Part shown: positions 1-6,362 of the stretch, in pieces
How the letters are laid out: each line of letters starts with the position of its first letter
How positions within the stretch are numbered: position 1 is the stretch's first letter
Origin: Bacteroidota bacterium
GTDB lineage: Bacteria; Bacteroidota; Bacteroidia; Flavobacteriales; Weeksellaceae
DNA: 10,792 bases
Direction: 5' to 3'
Assembly (NCBI GenBank): GCA_023411265.1
Contig: JAEYOX010000025.1
Span: 1-10,792 of the forward strand
Made by a program: the position numbers and the translations under genes
Notes under the pieces: generated by a model
Told to the model about the DNA's origin: nothing
Databases searched by the model: none
Seen by the model: only the letters and a program-made list of their open reading frames with translations

Positions 1-10
1 AGAGGAGATT

Positions 11-529
11 TTAAACCGACTGGGTATTGTCTTCATGCCATTTTCCCTGTATTTTCATCACCTGTTCAATGGCATCTCTTACCGCGCCATGGCCTCCAAA
101 AACGGGAGAAATGTAATCCGAAATCGCTTTCACCTCAGGAACAGCATTGGCGGGACAGGCTGCGATAGAAGCCATTCTCATAATGGATAAATCAGGAAGA
201 TCATCTCCCATCATCAGAATTTCATCATTTCGCAAATTATATTTGGCTTTAAAAAGTTCAAAATCAATCAGCTTGTCAGCCGATTTGGGATAATAATCCT
301 GAATGCCCAGATACTGAATCCTGTGCTTTACGCCGGGATCGTCCCCTCCCGTAATCACCGCAATGGGATACTGATATTTGACTGCTTTCACAACAGCATA
401 ACCATCTAAAACGTTCATAACCCGGGACATATTTCCTTCCGGCAGCAGAAACACGCTTCCGTCTGTAAAAACACCATCTACATCAAATACAAAAGCTTTT
501 ATATTTTTTAAACGTTCTTTATAGCTCAT
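11..529 (-). CDS. kdsC: KdsC-type HAD phosphatase (3-deoxy-D-manno-octulosonate 8-phosphate phosphatase)
   Basis: A cytoplasmic HAD-superfamily phosphatase of 172 residues, the usual size for stand-alone KdsC, which removes phosphate from Kdo-8-phosphate (or a related nonulosonate phosphate) on the way to LPS core sugar. HAD motif I is D16-V-D18-G-V-F-T-D with the two catalytic aspartates. Motif II is T60-G-G, motif III lysine is probably K86, and motif IV is G-D109-D110-L-P-D113. A glycine-rich GGHGAVRD stretch lies near the C-terminus, as in KdsC tetramers. There is no cap domain, as expected for class C0. The TGG rather than TGR after motif II fits Bacteroidota members, as I recall them. 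The ATG at 529 lies inside the end of the upstream gene (11-bp overlap), so translation is probably coupled. The exact sugar substrate (Kdo versus Kdn) cannot be decided from sequence alone. Confidence 0.9.
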   Translation of the reverse strand: MSYKERLKNIKAFVFDVDGVFTDGSVFLLPEGNMSRVMNVLDGYAVVKAVKYQYPIAVITGGDDPGVKHRIQYLGIQDYYPKSADKLIDFELFKAKYNLRNDEILMMGDDLPDLSIMRMASIAACPANAVPEVKAISDYISPVFGGHGAVRDAIEQVMKIQGKWHEDNTQSV

Positions 530-1268
530 ACATTTCTTTTATAGATTGATTCATCGTTTTATAAATTTTAAGCGGAATGCCCTGCAAGAGTTGTTCGTGA
601 AGCTGCAGTACCCTGAAATCATTTCGTACCGCAGGTCCGGTTTGTGCATCCTTTGGCGGCAGGGTGTTTATTTTATCTAAAGTTTCGTGAATTAAAGGCA
701 GAAAATAACTGAACGGGATCTCCTGCGAGTCAGCTATTTCCTGTGCTCTGGCAAAAAGATGATTCACAAAATTACAGGCAAAAACCGCAGTAAGGTGAAT
801 GTATTTCCGTTTTTCGTAAGAACTTTCCATCACATTATCAGAAATGGAATCCGCCAGCGTTTTTAGCATCGTCAGATCGCTGTCCTGCTCCGCTTCCAGA
901 AAAAAAGGAATCTTCCTGTAGTCCAAATTCTGATGCATTGTAAAGGTTTGTAAAGGGTAAAAACAAGCCTTCCTATACGTGCCTTTCAGAACTTCCATCG
1001 GAAGCGATCCCGAGGTGTGAGCTACAAGAGCTTTCGGGCTGCTGATTAGTTTTGAAACTTCCTCAATGGCATTATCGCTCACCGCAATGAGGTAAAGACC
1101 CGCTTCCTCAAGCTGCTCTGTGGAGTATGGAATGCCCAGTTCCTCTGAGATCACTTGAAGTTTTTCCTGATTTCTTCCAAAGAGTTGAGAGATCGGTAGA
1201 TTATGCTGCACAAAAGCCTTAGCCAGATGATAAGCGACATTTCCCGAACCGATAATAACAGTCTTCAT
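519..1268 (-). CDS. Rossmann-fold and DUF2520 domain protein
   Basis: A 249-residue protein with an N-terminal NAD(P)-binding Rossmann fold (G7-S-G-N-V-A, close to the start) and a C-terminal all-helical half containing an HLTAVFACNFVNHL stretch typical of DUF2520. The architecture resembles pyrroline-5-carboxylate reductase and ketopantoate reductase relatives, so an oxidoreductase role is likely, but substrate and pathway are unknown. The start is placed at ATG 1268. A GTG at 1274 in the same frame would add two residues, but its first base is the last base of a TATATTTG promoter box, so it is unlikely to be used. The gene runs into the KdsC phosphatase gene with an 11-bp overlap, suggesting one transcript. 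In related flavobacteria, from memory, this pair is often followed by a Maf-type nucleotide pyrophosphatase; that would lie outside the window. Confidence 0.85.
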   Translation of the reverse strand: MKTVIIGSGNVAYHLAKAFVQHNLPISQLFGRNQEKLQVISEELGIPYSTEQLEEAGLYLIAVSDNAIEEVSKLISSPKALVAHTSGSLPMEVLKGTYRKACFYPLQTFTMHQNLDYRKIPFFLEAEQDSDLTMLKTLADSISDNVMESSYEKRKYIHLTAVFACNFVNHLFARAQEIADSQEIPFSYFLPLIHETLDKINTLPPKDAQTGPAVRNDFRVLQLHEQLLQGIPLKIYKTMNQSIKEMYEL

Positions 1269-1273
1269 GATCA

Positions 1274-1281
1274 CAAATATA
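1274..1281 (-). promoter_or_regulatory. Bacteroidota -7 box TATATTTG for the DUF2520-kdsC unit
   Basis: Read on the minus strand this is TATATTTG, an exact match to the Bacteroidota housekeeping consensus TAnnTTTG. Only five bases separate it from ATG 1268, so transcription would begin at or within a few bases of the start codon, giving a leaderless or nearly leaderless mRNA. No clear TTG -33 element was found at the expected spacing, so the call rests on the -7 box and its position. Confidence 0.5.
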
Positions 1282-1366
1282 CTGTTTTTCGCTTTGGACT
1301 AAAAATTGGAGTAATAATTTTTTTAACTTTTAAGTATATTGTCCATCCAAAGAACGAAGTATCTGT

Positions 1367-1918
1367 ATGAAGATAACTGACGCTGAAATTATTGCCATGA
1401 TGCAGGAGGAACGAAGCCAAGAGAAAGGACTTCGGGTTTTGATGGATACTTACCAGAACAGGCTGTACTGGCATATCAGAAGATTGATTGTGGATCATGA
1501 CTTAGCACAGGATGTTTTGCAGGATACGTTCATCAAAGTATATCAGAATTTTCATCAGTTCAAGCAGGAAAGCAAGCTATATACTTGGCTCTACAGAATT
1601 GCAACCAACGAGGCGCTGCAACAATTGAATAAACTGAAAAGAATGAACCGCACGGATGAAGATCCTGAATATCATCTTGTGAATATGGTGGCTGATAACG
1701 CCTCAGCAGAAGCCAATGAAATTCAGGTGCTGCTACACCAAGCAATTCAGACTTTGCCGGAAAAACAGAAACTTGTTTTCACGATGAGGTATTACGATGA
1801 TTTGCCTTACGAGGAAATATCAAATATTGTGGAGATGTCAGTAGGAACTTTAAAAACCAACTATCATTACGCAAAGCAGAAAATAGAAACGTATATTAAA
1901 GAAAATTACCAAGAATAA
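1367..1918 (+). CDS. ECF-type RNA polymerase sigma-70 family factor
   Basis: A 183-residue sigma factor with only regions 2 and 4, the ECF (RpoE-like) layout. Region 2 spans about residues 26-92 and includes D46-L-A-Q-D-V-L-Q-D-T-F (core binding) and the aromatic-rich KLYTWLYRIATNEAL stretch (-10 melting). Region 4 spans about 122-176, with LPEKQKLVFTMRYYDDLPYEEI leading into the helix-turn-helix around 146-168 that reads the -35 element. It starts a three-gene plus-strand unit: ten bases downstream is a one-span membrane protein (likely anti-sigma), then a secreted helical protein. This points to control by envelope conditions. No convincing TAnnTTTG box lies in the 98 bp upstream; autoregulation from an ECF-type promoter is possible but not shown. 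The inducing signal and target genes are unknown. Confidence 0.92.
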   Translation: MKITDAEIIAMMQEERSQEKGLRVLMDTYQNRLYWHIRRLIVDHDLAQDVLQDTFIKVYQNFHQFKQESKLYTWLYRIATNEALQQLNKLKRMNRTDEDPEYHLVNMVADNASAEANEIQVLLHQAIQTLPEKQKLVFTMRYYDDLPYEEISNIVEMSVGTLKTNYHYAKQKIETYIKENYQE

Positions 1919-1928
1919 AGTCTTCAAG

Positions 1929-2465
1929 ATGAAACATTTAGATATAGAACAACTCAAGAGAGAAAACATTTATAAAACCCCGGATCAGTTTTTTGAAAAG
2001 ATCCAGGAAAATGTAATGAAAGATTTCTCTGAAAACCACCAACCCCAATTTCCACAGATTGGGAGAAAAATCTATAGGAACTGGTGGTATGCAGCCGCCT
2101 CATTGGTATTAATTGCAGGAGCAGCATGGATGTTCAGCAGCACTCATTCAGAAGAAGACAGTTCTTTTATACAGAATAATACAGTGTCGGAAACACCCGA
2201 ACGTTCGGTTGAAATTCAGAACACCATGGAACCGGCTACTGAGAATTATATGGTATTGGCCAACGATTTAACTATTTTAGCAGAAGAACATCAAAAAGAA
2301 GAACAGGCCACAGCGAAAACAAGCCAAACACCTGTGCAAAGAACAGAAGCTACCTTCACGGGCGCACAGCAGATAGAACAGATATTAGATGTTCTCACTG
2401 CCGAGGAAATTGCCTCGCTGGCACAAAATACAGAACAGGATATTTACTTGGATTTATATAATTAA
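1929..2465 (+). CDS. single-pass membrane protein, probable anti-sigma factor
   Basis: A 178-residue protein without a recognised named domain. Residues 1-50 are hydrophilic and probably cytosolic, with a helical KTPDQFFEKIQENVMKDF segment. One transmembrane helix lies at about 52-69, preceded by KIYRNWW, which favours the N-terminus inside. Residues 70-178 are an acidic, Glu/Gln/Thr-rich region that would lie in the periplasm and end in a conserved-looking DIYLDLYN tail. There is no HxxxCxxC zinc motif, so it is not a classical ZAS-type anti-sigma factor. The function is inferred from position (10 bp after the ECF sigma gene) and from the cytosol-membrane-periplasm layout seen in Bacteroidota sigma partners. 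The stop codon is 15 bp ahead of the next gene's ATG, indicating one operon. It could instead be a membrane protein of unrelated role. Confidence 0.65.
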   Translation: MKHLDIEQLKRENIYKTPDQFFEKIQENVMKDFSENHQPQFPQIGRKIYRNWWYAAASLVLIAGAAWMFSSTHSEEDSSFIQNNTVSETPERSVEIQNTMEPATENYMVLANDLTILAEEHQKEEQATAKTSQTPVQRTEATFTGAQQIEQILDVLTAEEIASLAQNTEQDIYLDLYN

Positions 2466-2480
2466 TTGAGAATCGGTAAA

Positions 2481-3092
2481 ATGAGAAGATCAAGAAACAT
2501 CATCAGCGTAATATTGATAGGATTTGTGGGATTTTTAAACGCTCAGGATATGAAAAACTGGCGCACCATGAAGCCGGAACAGCGAAAGGAGTTGATCAAT
2601 AAAATGAGTTCGGAAGAAAAAATTCATTTGTTGAAAACATTCCGGCAAAAGATGATGATTGATGAACTGAAAGTTCCGGAAGCTAGGCAGGAAGAGTTTA
2701 AAACACTATACGAAGAATATCAGGAAAGCCAATCCAAAATAAAAAGTAAGTTTCAGCCTAAGCCTAATTACAGCACTATGACGGATCAGGAAGCAAAAGC
2801 TGAACTTGAGAAAAGTTTCACAGTAGGACAGGAACTTCTGAATAACAGAAAAAAATATGCAGAGAAGTTTCAGAAAGTAGTTAAACCTCAGCAGGTGTTG
2901 GAAATGTTTCAGAATGAAGGAAAAATAAGAAATAAAGTAATCAACAGGAATTCTGACACCCCGAAGAGAGGGGCTTCGAATACAGGAGAAATGAGAGAAG
3001 GGCGCGAGATGCGGAAAATCAGTACCGAATCTTCCGGAATCAGAAATCCAGAAAACAATACTAGGGCGAATAGCCAGCGCAGACGACCATAA
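2481..3092 (+). CDS. secreted helical protein, Spy/CpxP-like periplasmic sensor candidate
   Basis: A 203-residue protein with an N-terminal signal peptide (about residues 1-21, basic MRRSR, hydrophobic core, FLNAQ cleavage region). The mature part to about residue 150 is charged and helical, with repeated MxxEQR/ExR-type helices (for example MKPEQRKELINKMSSEEK and EARQEEFKTLYEEYQ). This pattern recalls the Spy/CpxP family of periplasmic chaperone-sensors, though the diagnostic LTxxQ motifs are not exact. From about 155 the tail is Arg/Asn-rich, low-complexity and probably disordered. Start choice: a TTG at 2466 lies in frame immediately after the previous stop, but the ATG at 2481 gives a clean signal peptide and is preferred. 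As the third gene of the sigma unit it may sense envelope stress or metals and act on the membrane partner; this is inference from context. Confidence 0.7.
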   Translation: MRRSRNIISVILIGFVGFLNAQDMKNWRTMKPEQRKELINKMSSEEKIHLLKTFRQKMMIDELKVPEARQEEFKTLYEEYQESQSKIKSKFQPKPNYSTMTDQEAKAELEKSFTVGQELLNNRKKYAEKFQKVVKPQQVLEMFQNEGKIRNKVINRNSDTPKRGASNTGEMREGREMRKISTESSGIRNPENNTRANSQRRRP

Positions 3093-3114
3093 TAGTTTAT
3101 TTTTTTAATGTTTG

Positions 3115-3153
3115 GGCGACCTTTGCAACACCATGCAGAGGTTGTCTTTTTTT
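3115..3153 (+). terminator. intrinsic terminator of the sigma operon
   Basis: An inverted repeat of about 13 pairs (3115-3127 with 3134-3146, including a few G-U pairs) encloses the six-base loop ACACCA and is followed directly by seven T (3147-3153). It lies 22 bp after the last gene of the sigma unit and upstream of the lepA promoter box, so it separates the two transcription units. Confidence 0.85.
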
Positions 3154-3176
3154 AATAACAATCGAACGAAAAACAC

Positions 3177-3184
3177 TAAATTTG
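3177..3184 (+). promoter_or_regulatory. -7 box TAAATTTG of the lepA promoter
   Basis: TAAATTTG followed by C is an exact TAnnTTTG match, 20 bp before the lepA ATG and just after the sigma-operon terminator. That is a sensible position for a housekeeping promoter with a short leader. No TTG was seen at the usual -33 distance (the nearest upstream, 3142-3144, is too far), so the upstream element is weak or absent. Confidence 0.6.
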
Positions 3185-3204
3185 CAAACTACTTATTAGC
3201 TTAG

Positions 3205-5001
3205 ATGAAAAACATACGGAATTTTTGCATCATCGCCCATATCGACCACGGGAAATCAACACTTGCCGACCGGCTTTTGGAATATACGGGAACAGTTACC
3301 CAAAGGGAATTACAATCCCAAACGCTGGATGATATGGATCTGGAGAAAGAAAGAGGAATCACAATAAAATCTCATGCCATTCAGATGGATTATGAACTGG
3401 ATGGTGAATCCTATGTCCTGAATTTAATCGACACACCGGGACACGTAGATTTCTCGTATGAGGTTTCCCGGTCCATCGCGGCATGCGAAGGAGCCCTGCT
3501 CATCGTAGATGCAGCGCAAAGCATCCAGGCACAAACCATTTCCAATCTGTATCTCGCTTTAGAAAACGATTTGGAAATTATTCCGATACTGAATAAAATT
3601 GACCTTCCCTCGGCCAATCCGGAAGAAGTAACCGATGAAATAGTGAACCTTTTGGGCTGTGAGCCGGAAGATGTTCTTCGTGTTTCCGGAAAAACCGGAG
3701 AAGGTGTTCGCGATCTTTTGGAACAGATCGTAAAAAGAATTCCTGCACCTGTTGGCGATCCGGAGGCACCACTTCAGGCTCTTATTTTTGACTCTGTTTA
3801 CAATCCATTTCGCGGAATTGAAGCGTATTTTAAAGTTGTGAACGGAAATATCAAAAAAGGTGAAAAGGTAAAATTTATGGCGACAGGGAAAACCTATGAT
3901 GCCGATGAGGTAGGAACCCTGAAACTCAAACAGGCTCCGAAATCTGAAATTAGATGCGGAGATGTGGGTTACATAATTTCGGGAATTAAAGATGCGCGGG
4001 ATGTAAAAGTAGGTGATACCATTACAAGTGTTGAAAATCCTGCCACTAATGCCATTGAAGGGTTTGAAGAGGTAAAACCGATGGTTTTTGCCGGCATCTA
4101 CCCTATTGAATCAGAAGATTTTGAAGAACTGCGCACATCCCTGGAAAAACTGAGACTGAACGATGCTTCTCTCGTTTTCGAGGCGGAAAGTTCGGCGGCT
4201 TTGGGCTTCGGTTTCCGTTGTGGTTTCTTGGGTATGCTTCACATGGAAATTGTTCAGGAAAGGCTGGACAGGGAATTTAATATGAATGTCATCACGACGG
4301 TTCCGAACGTTTCTTATTTGGGATATACCAAAAAAGATCCCGAAACCGCTATCCTGATCAACAACCCTTCGGAGATGATTGATCCTTCTGTGATGGATCG
4401 GGTAGAAGAGCCTTACATTAAAGCATCTATTATTACCAAATCTGATTTTGTGGGATCCGTAATGACCCTCTGTATCGAGAAAAGAGGAGAACTGGTGAAT
4501 CAGTCTTATCTCACTGCTGAGCGTGTAGAATTGGTATTTAATATGCCGTTGTCGGAAGTAGTTTTTGACTTTTATGACCGTCTGAAATCCATCTCTAAAG
4601 GATATGCCTCCTTTGATTATCATCCTATAGGTTTCCGTGCTTCCAAATTGGTGAAAATGGATATTCTGATCAATGGCGATATGGTGGATGCACTTTCCTC
4701 GCTTATTCATGAAAGCAACGCTTATTATATCGGAAAAAAAATGTGTGAGAAGCTGCGGGAATTGATTCCCAGACAGCAGTTTGATATTGCAGTGCAGGCC
4801 GCACTGGGAACCAAAGTGATTGCCAGAGAAACCATCAAAGCCCTCAGAAAAGATGTTACTGCGAAATGTTATGGTGGGGATATTTCCCGAAAAAGAAAAC
4901 TTCTGGAAAAACAGAAAGAAGGAAAGAAAAAAATGAAACAGATCGGCAGGGTAGAGGTTCCGCAGTCCGCTTTCATGGCAGTTTTGAAACTGAACGACTA
5001 A
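3205..5001 (+). CDS. lepA: elongation factor 4 (LepA), ribosome-associated GTPase
   Basis: A full-length 598-residue translational GTPase, the normal length for LepA/EF4, which binds the ribosome during elongation or initiation and is linked to back-translocation and small-subunit maturation. GTPase motifs are in order: G1 AHIDHGKST (11-19), G2 RGITI (50-54), G3 DTPGH (76-80), G4 NKID (130-133) and G5 SGKTG (161-165; many family members have SAKTG). These are followed by the EF-Tu-like domain II, two EF-G-like alpha/beta domains (FGFRCGFLGMLHMEI is characteristic of LepA) and the LepA-specific C-terminal domain, rich in lysine and ending QIGRVEVPQSAFMAVLKL. There is no EF-G domain IV. The gene is monocistronic by layout, with its own promoter box and a terminator after the stop. 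Nothing suggests damage. Confidence 0.98.
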   Translation: MKNIRNFCIIAHIDHGKSTLADRLLEYTGTVTQRELQSQTLDDMDLEKERGITIKSHAIQMDYELDGESYVLNLIDTPGHVDFSYEVSRSIAACEGALLIVDAAQSIQAQTISNLYLALENDLEIIPILNKIDLPSANPEEVTDEIVNLLGCEPEDVLRVSGKTGEGVRDLLEQIVKRIPAPVGDPEAPLQALIFDSVYNPFRGIEAYFKVVNGNIKKGEKVKFMATGKTYDADEVGTLKLKQAPKSEIRCGDVGYIISGIKDARDVKVGDTITSVENPATNAIEGFEEVKPMVFAGIYPIESEDFEELRTSLEKLRLNDASLVFEAESSAALGFGFRCGFLGMLHMEIVQERLDREFNMNVITTVPNVSYLGYTKKDPETAILINNPSEMIDPSVMDRVEEPYIKASIITKSDFVGSVMTLCIEKRGELVNQSYLTAERVELVFNMPLSEVVFDFYDRLKSISKGYASFDYHPIGFRASKLVKMDILINGDMVDALSSLIHESNAYYIGKKMCEKLRELIPRQQFDIAVQAALGTKVIARETIKALRKDVTAKCYGGDISRKRKLLEKQKEGKKKMKQIGRVEVPQSAFMAVLKLND

Positions 5002-5013
5002 TTAATACACAAT

Positions 5014-5040
5014 AAAACTTTCGGCAACGGAAGTTTTTTT
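5014..5040 (+). terminator. intrinsic terminator after lepA
   Basis: A ten-pair stem (5014-5023 with 5028-5037, one G-U pair) with a GCAA tetraloop of the stable GNRA class is followed by a run of T to 5040. The stop codon of lepA is 12 bp upstream. The next gene on the same strand starts only 13 bp after the T run, so the hairpin may let through some transcripts or form part of that gene's leader. Confidence 0.85.
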
Positions 5041-5053
5041 GTTATTTAGTCAT

Positions 5054-5331
5054 ATGAAAATCAAAGTTTTAATCAGCAGTCTTGCTCTCTTTTATATTTT
5101 ATTTATAATAGCGATGTGGGAGTTTCAGCTGATAATTCCAGGAAAAGCAATTATATTCGGAGCGTTGTATGAAATAACAGCAATTCCGGTGTTATTATTG
5201 GTGCCGGTTCTTACGGTTCTTTTTGGTGTGATGTGGATCATGGAAGGAGCCAAAAAAAATCACTCTACGCATTTCTGATTTCTTCCGGGGCTTTGATATT
5301 GATTATCCTGATGACCATTCAGGATCTTTAG
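5054..5331 (+). pseudogene. small three-helix membrane protein, apparently split by a -1 frame change
   Basis: From ATG 5054 the reading frame gives 74 residues ending in a TGA at 5276-5278: two hydrophobic helices at about 5-22 and 43-62, then a short polar tail (KKNHSTHF). The -1 frame, open through the A8 run at 5252-5259, continues to TAG 5329-5331 and encodes a third hydrophobic helix of normal character (SLYAFLISSGALILIILM). One extra A, or a -1 slip on A-AAA-AAA, would give a single 92-residue protein with three membrane helices. A TTG at 5039 is also in frame but overlaps the lepA terminator, so the ATG is preferred. I do not recognise the family. The options are a sequencing error in the A run, a true mutation, or regulated slippage. 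It ends 7 bp from the convergent dioxygenase gene. No promoter was found. Confidence 0.55.
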
Positions 5332-5338
5332 TATTGGT

Positions 5339-6223
5339 TTAGCGTTTGGGAAGGCCTTTGGCTAGGGCTCGATGGGCGCGTTCTATCGCTATTTTCTCTT
5401 TCCAGTGCATATATTTACCTTTGAATCTGGCTTTCATGAAATTATCAAAACCTCTTTGTGCGGTTAAATTCCAAAGTGAATGCGCTTTCACCGCCCAGCT
5501 TTTGTCCCAGGCACGCAGCGAAATAGAGAAACTGCCGTCCAGATATTTCATCCAGTGCCACCATCCTGTCGGCATGAAAAGCGTGTCGCCGTGTTCCAGA
5601 AAACATTCAATGCCTTCAATACCGTCCAACGCTGGAAATTTTTCAAAGTCTGGGTGTTCGATATCGTAATCCTCCAGCGCATACGTAGCGAAAGGAAGCT
5701 TGTACAGGCGTTCTTTCCATTTATAGTCGAACAGTAGCACATGTTTTCTTCCGTTAAAATGCGTATGGAAAATATGCGGCATATCAATATCAAAATGCAT
5801 GAAAGTTACAGAGCCTTTTCCTCCGAAGAACATGCTGGGATATTTGTCGAGAAAACCACCCATGAGATCTTTTGGGAAAATGTAATCGTTTAATAGTTCA
5901 GGAGCGGCCTTTATGGGATCAAAGAAAAAAATTCTCAAATCCGTCGGTGTTTCTTTAATGAGGTCAATATACTCGGTAAATTTCATCTTTGCCGCTGCGG
6001 TATTGATGGGAGCAGCGGGATCCGCTTTGGAAGAATCGTACAAAGGAACCACGATATCTCCTACCGTGTTTTTCATAAAATCTAAATTCCATTTCTGGTA
6101 GGCCGGCCATTTTCTGGCCATGTTCCGAATCACGACGGGTTTTCTTTTCTTCAGATAATTTTCATAGAAATCTTCTCTGGAAATATCTTCCACTACATCA
6201 ATTGGACTAAGGATGATCCCCAT
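5339..6223 (-). CDS. JmjC/cupin_8 Fe(II) and 2-oxoglutarate-dependent dioxygenase
   Basis: A 294-residue cupin_8 (JmjC-like) protein, probably a cytosolic hydroxylase using Fe(II), oxygen and 2-oxoglutarate. The iron triad is visible as H143-F-D145 and H223 (in PTGWWHW), and K160 in GRKHVLLF is placed like the 2-oxoglutarate-binding lysine of human FIH. T140 just before the HxD also matches that family. The N-terminal DISREDFYENYLKKRKPVVIRNM segment is the typical entry to the fold. The C-terminal 50 residues are helical and basic and may serve dimerisation. An in-frame extension to ATG 6265 would add a hydrophobic stretch (KLIILLINL), but a TAATTTTG promoter box lies inside it, so ATG 6223 is chosen. 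The target (protein side chain, tRNA-related protein or small molecule) is unknown. It is divergent from the outer-membrane gene at 6363. Confidence 0.87.
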   Translation of the reverse strand: MGIILSPIDVVEDISREDFYENYLKKRKPVVIRNMARKWPAYQKWNLDFMKNTVGDIVVPLYDSSKADPAAPINTAAAKMKFTEYIDLIKETPTDLRIFFFDPIKAAPELLNDYIFPKDLMGGFLDKYPSMFFGGKGSVTFMHFDIDMPHIFHTHFNGRKHVLLFDYKWKERLYKLPFATYALEDYDIEHPDFEKFPALDGIEGIECFLEHGDTLFMPTGWWHWMKYLDGSFSISLRAWDKSWAVKAHSLWNLTAQRGFDNFMKARFKGKYMHWKEKIAIERAHRALAKGLPKR

Positions 6224-6241
6224 GTTGGTTAAATTTATCAG

Positions 6242-6249
6242 CAAAATTA
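6242..6249 (-). promoter_or_regulatory. -7 box TAATTTTG for the dioxygenase gene
   Basis: On the minus strand this reads TAATTTTG, then C, an exact TAnnTTTG match 18 bp before ATG 6223. A TTG lies 16 bp upstream of the box, slightly closer than the usual spacing of about 19, and it falls within the first copy of the 16-bp repeat at 6259-6274. Confidence 0.55.
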
Positions 6250-6258
6250 TTAATTTAT

Positions 6259-6299
6259 TTTTCATCAATGAGAATAAATAACATTTTCATCAATGAGAA
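6259..6299. repeat. exact 16-bp direct repeat pair between divergent genes
   Basis: TTTTCATCAATGAGAA occurs at 6259-6274 and again, identically, at 6284-6299, with 9 bp between copies (25 bp start to start). The first copy covers the -33 side of the dioxygenase promoter box. The second ends 5 bp before TAGGTTTC (6305-6312), a 7-of-8 match to a plus-strand -7 box. This would suit a repeated operator, but a chance local duplication is possible. Confidence 0.6.
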
Positions 6300-6319
6300 A
6301 GATATAGGTTTCTGCAGCT

Positions 6320-6344
6320 GTAACATTTCCATTGGGAAAGTTAC
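6320..6344. promoter_or_regulatory. imperfect inverted repeat upstream of the outer-membrane gene
   Basis: GTAAC-a-TTTCC and GGAAAGTTAC face each other across the four-base spacer ATTG: ten paired positions with one bulged A in the left arm. The right arm ends 18 bp before the ATG at 6363. It could be an operator or a leader hairpin. No T run follows, so it is not a simple terminator. Confidence 0.45.
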
Positions 6345-6362
6345 TAATCTCAAAACAATTAT

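Noticed and set aside
1306..1341. Possible sigma-gene promoter (TTG at 1306-1308 with TATATTG at 1335-1341)
   Set aside because: The second box is one base short of TAnnTTTG and the spacing (26 bp) is too long; an ECF-type promoter may be present but cannot be told from AT-rich sequence.
1271..1498. 75-codon minus-strand frame over the start of the sigma gene
   Set aside because: It overlaps both the sigma gene and the divergent promoter region, and shows no signal or domain.
2958..2980. Short GC-rich hairpin (CCCC...GGGG, with an overlapping CGAAG/CTTCG pairing) in the secreted sensor gene
   Set aside because: It is small, inside the coding sequence and has no T run, so chance pairing is the simplest explanation.
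4111..4710. 199-codon open frame on the minus strand inside lepA
   Set aside because: It lies wholly within the highly conserved lepA gene, its translation has the composition of an antisense shadow (His/Arg/Ile-rich) and no domain is recognisable.
6224..6268. Hydrophobic N-terminal extension of the dioxygenase, which could suggest membrane targeting
   Set aside because: The TAATTTTG promoter box lies inside this stretch and the cupin_8 fold begins right after ATG 6223; the hydrophobic look comes from AT-rich promoter DNA.
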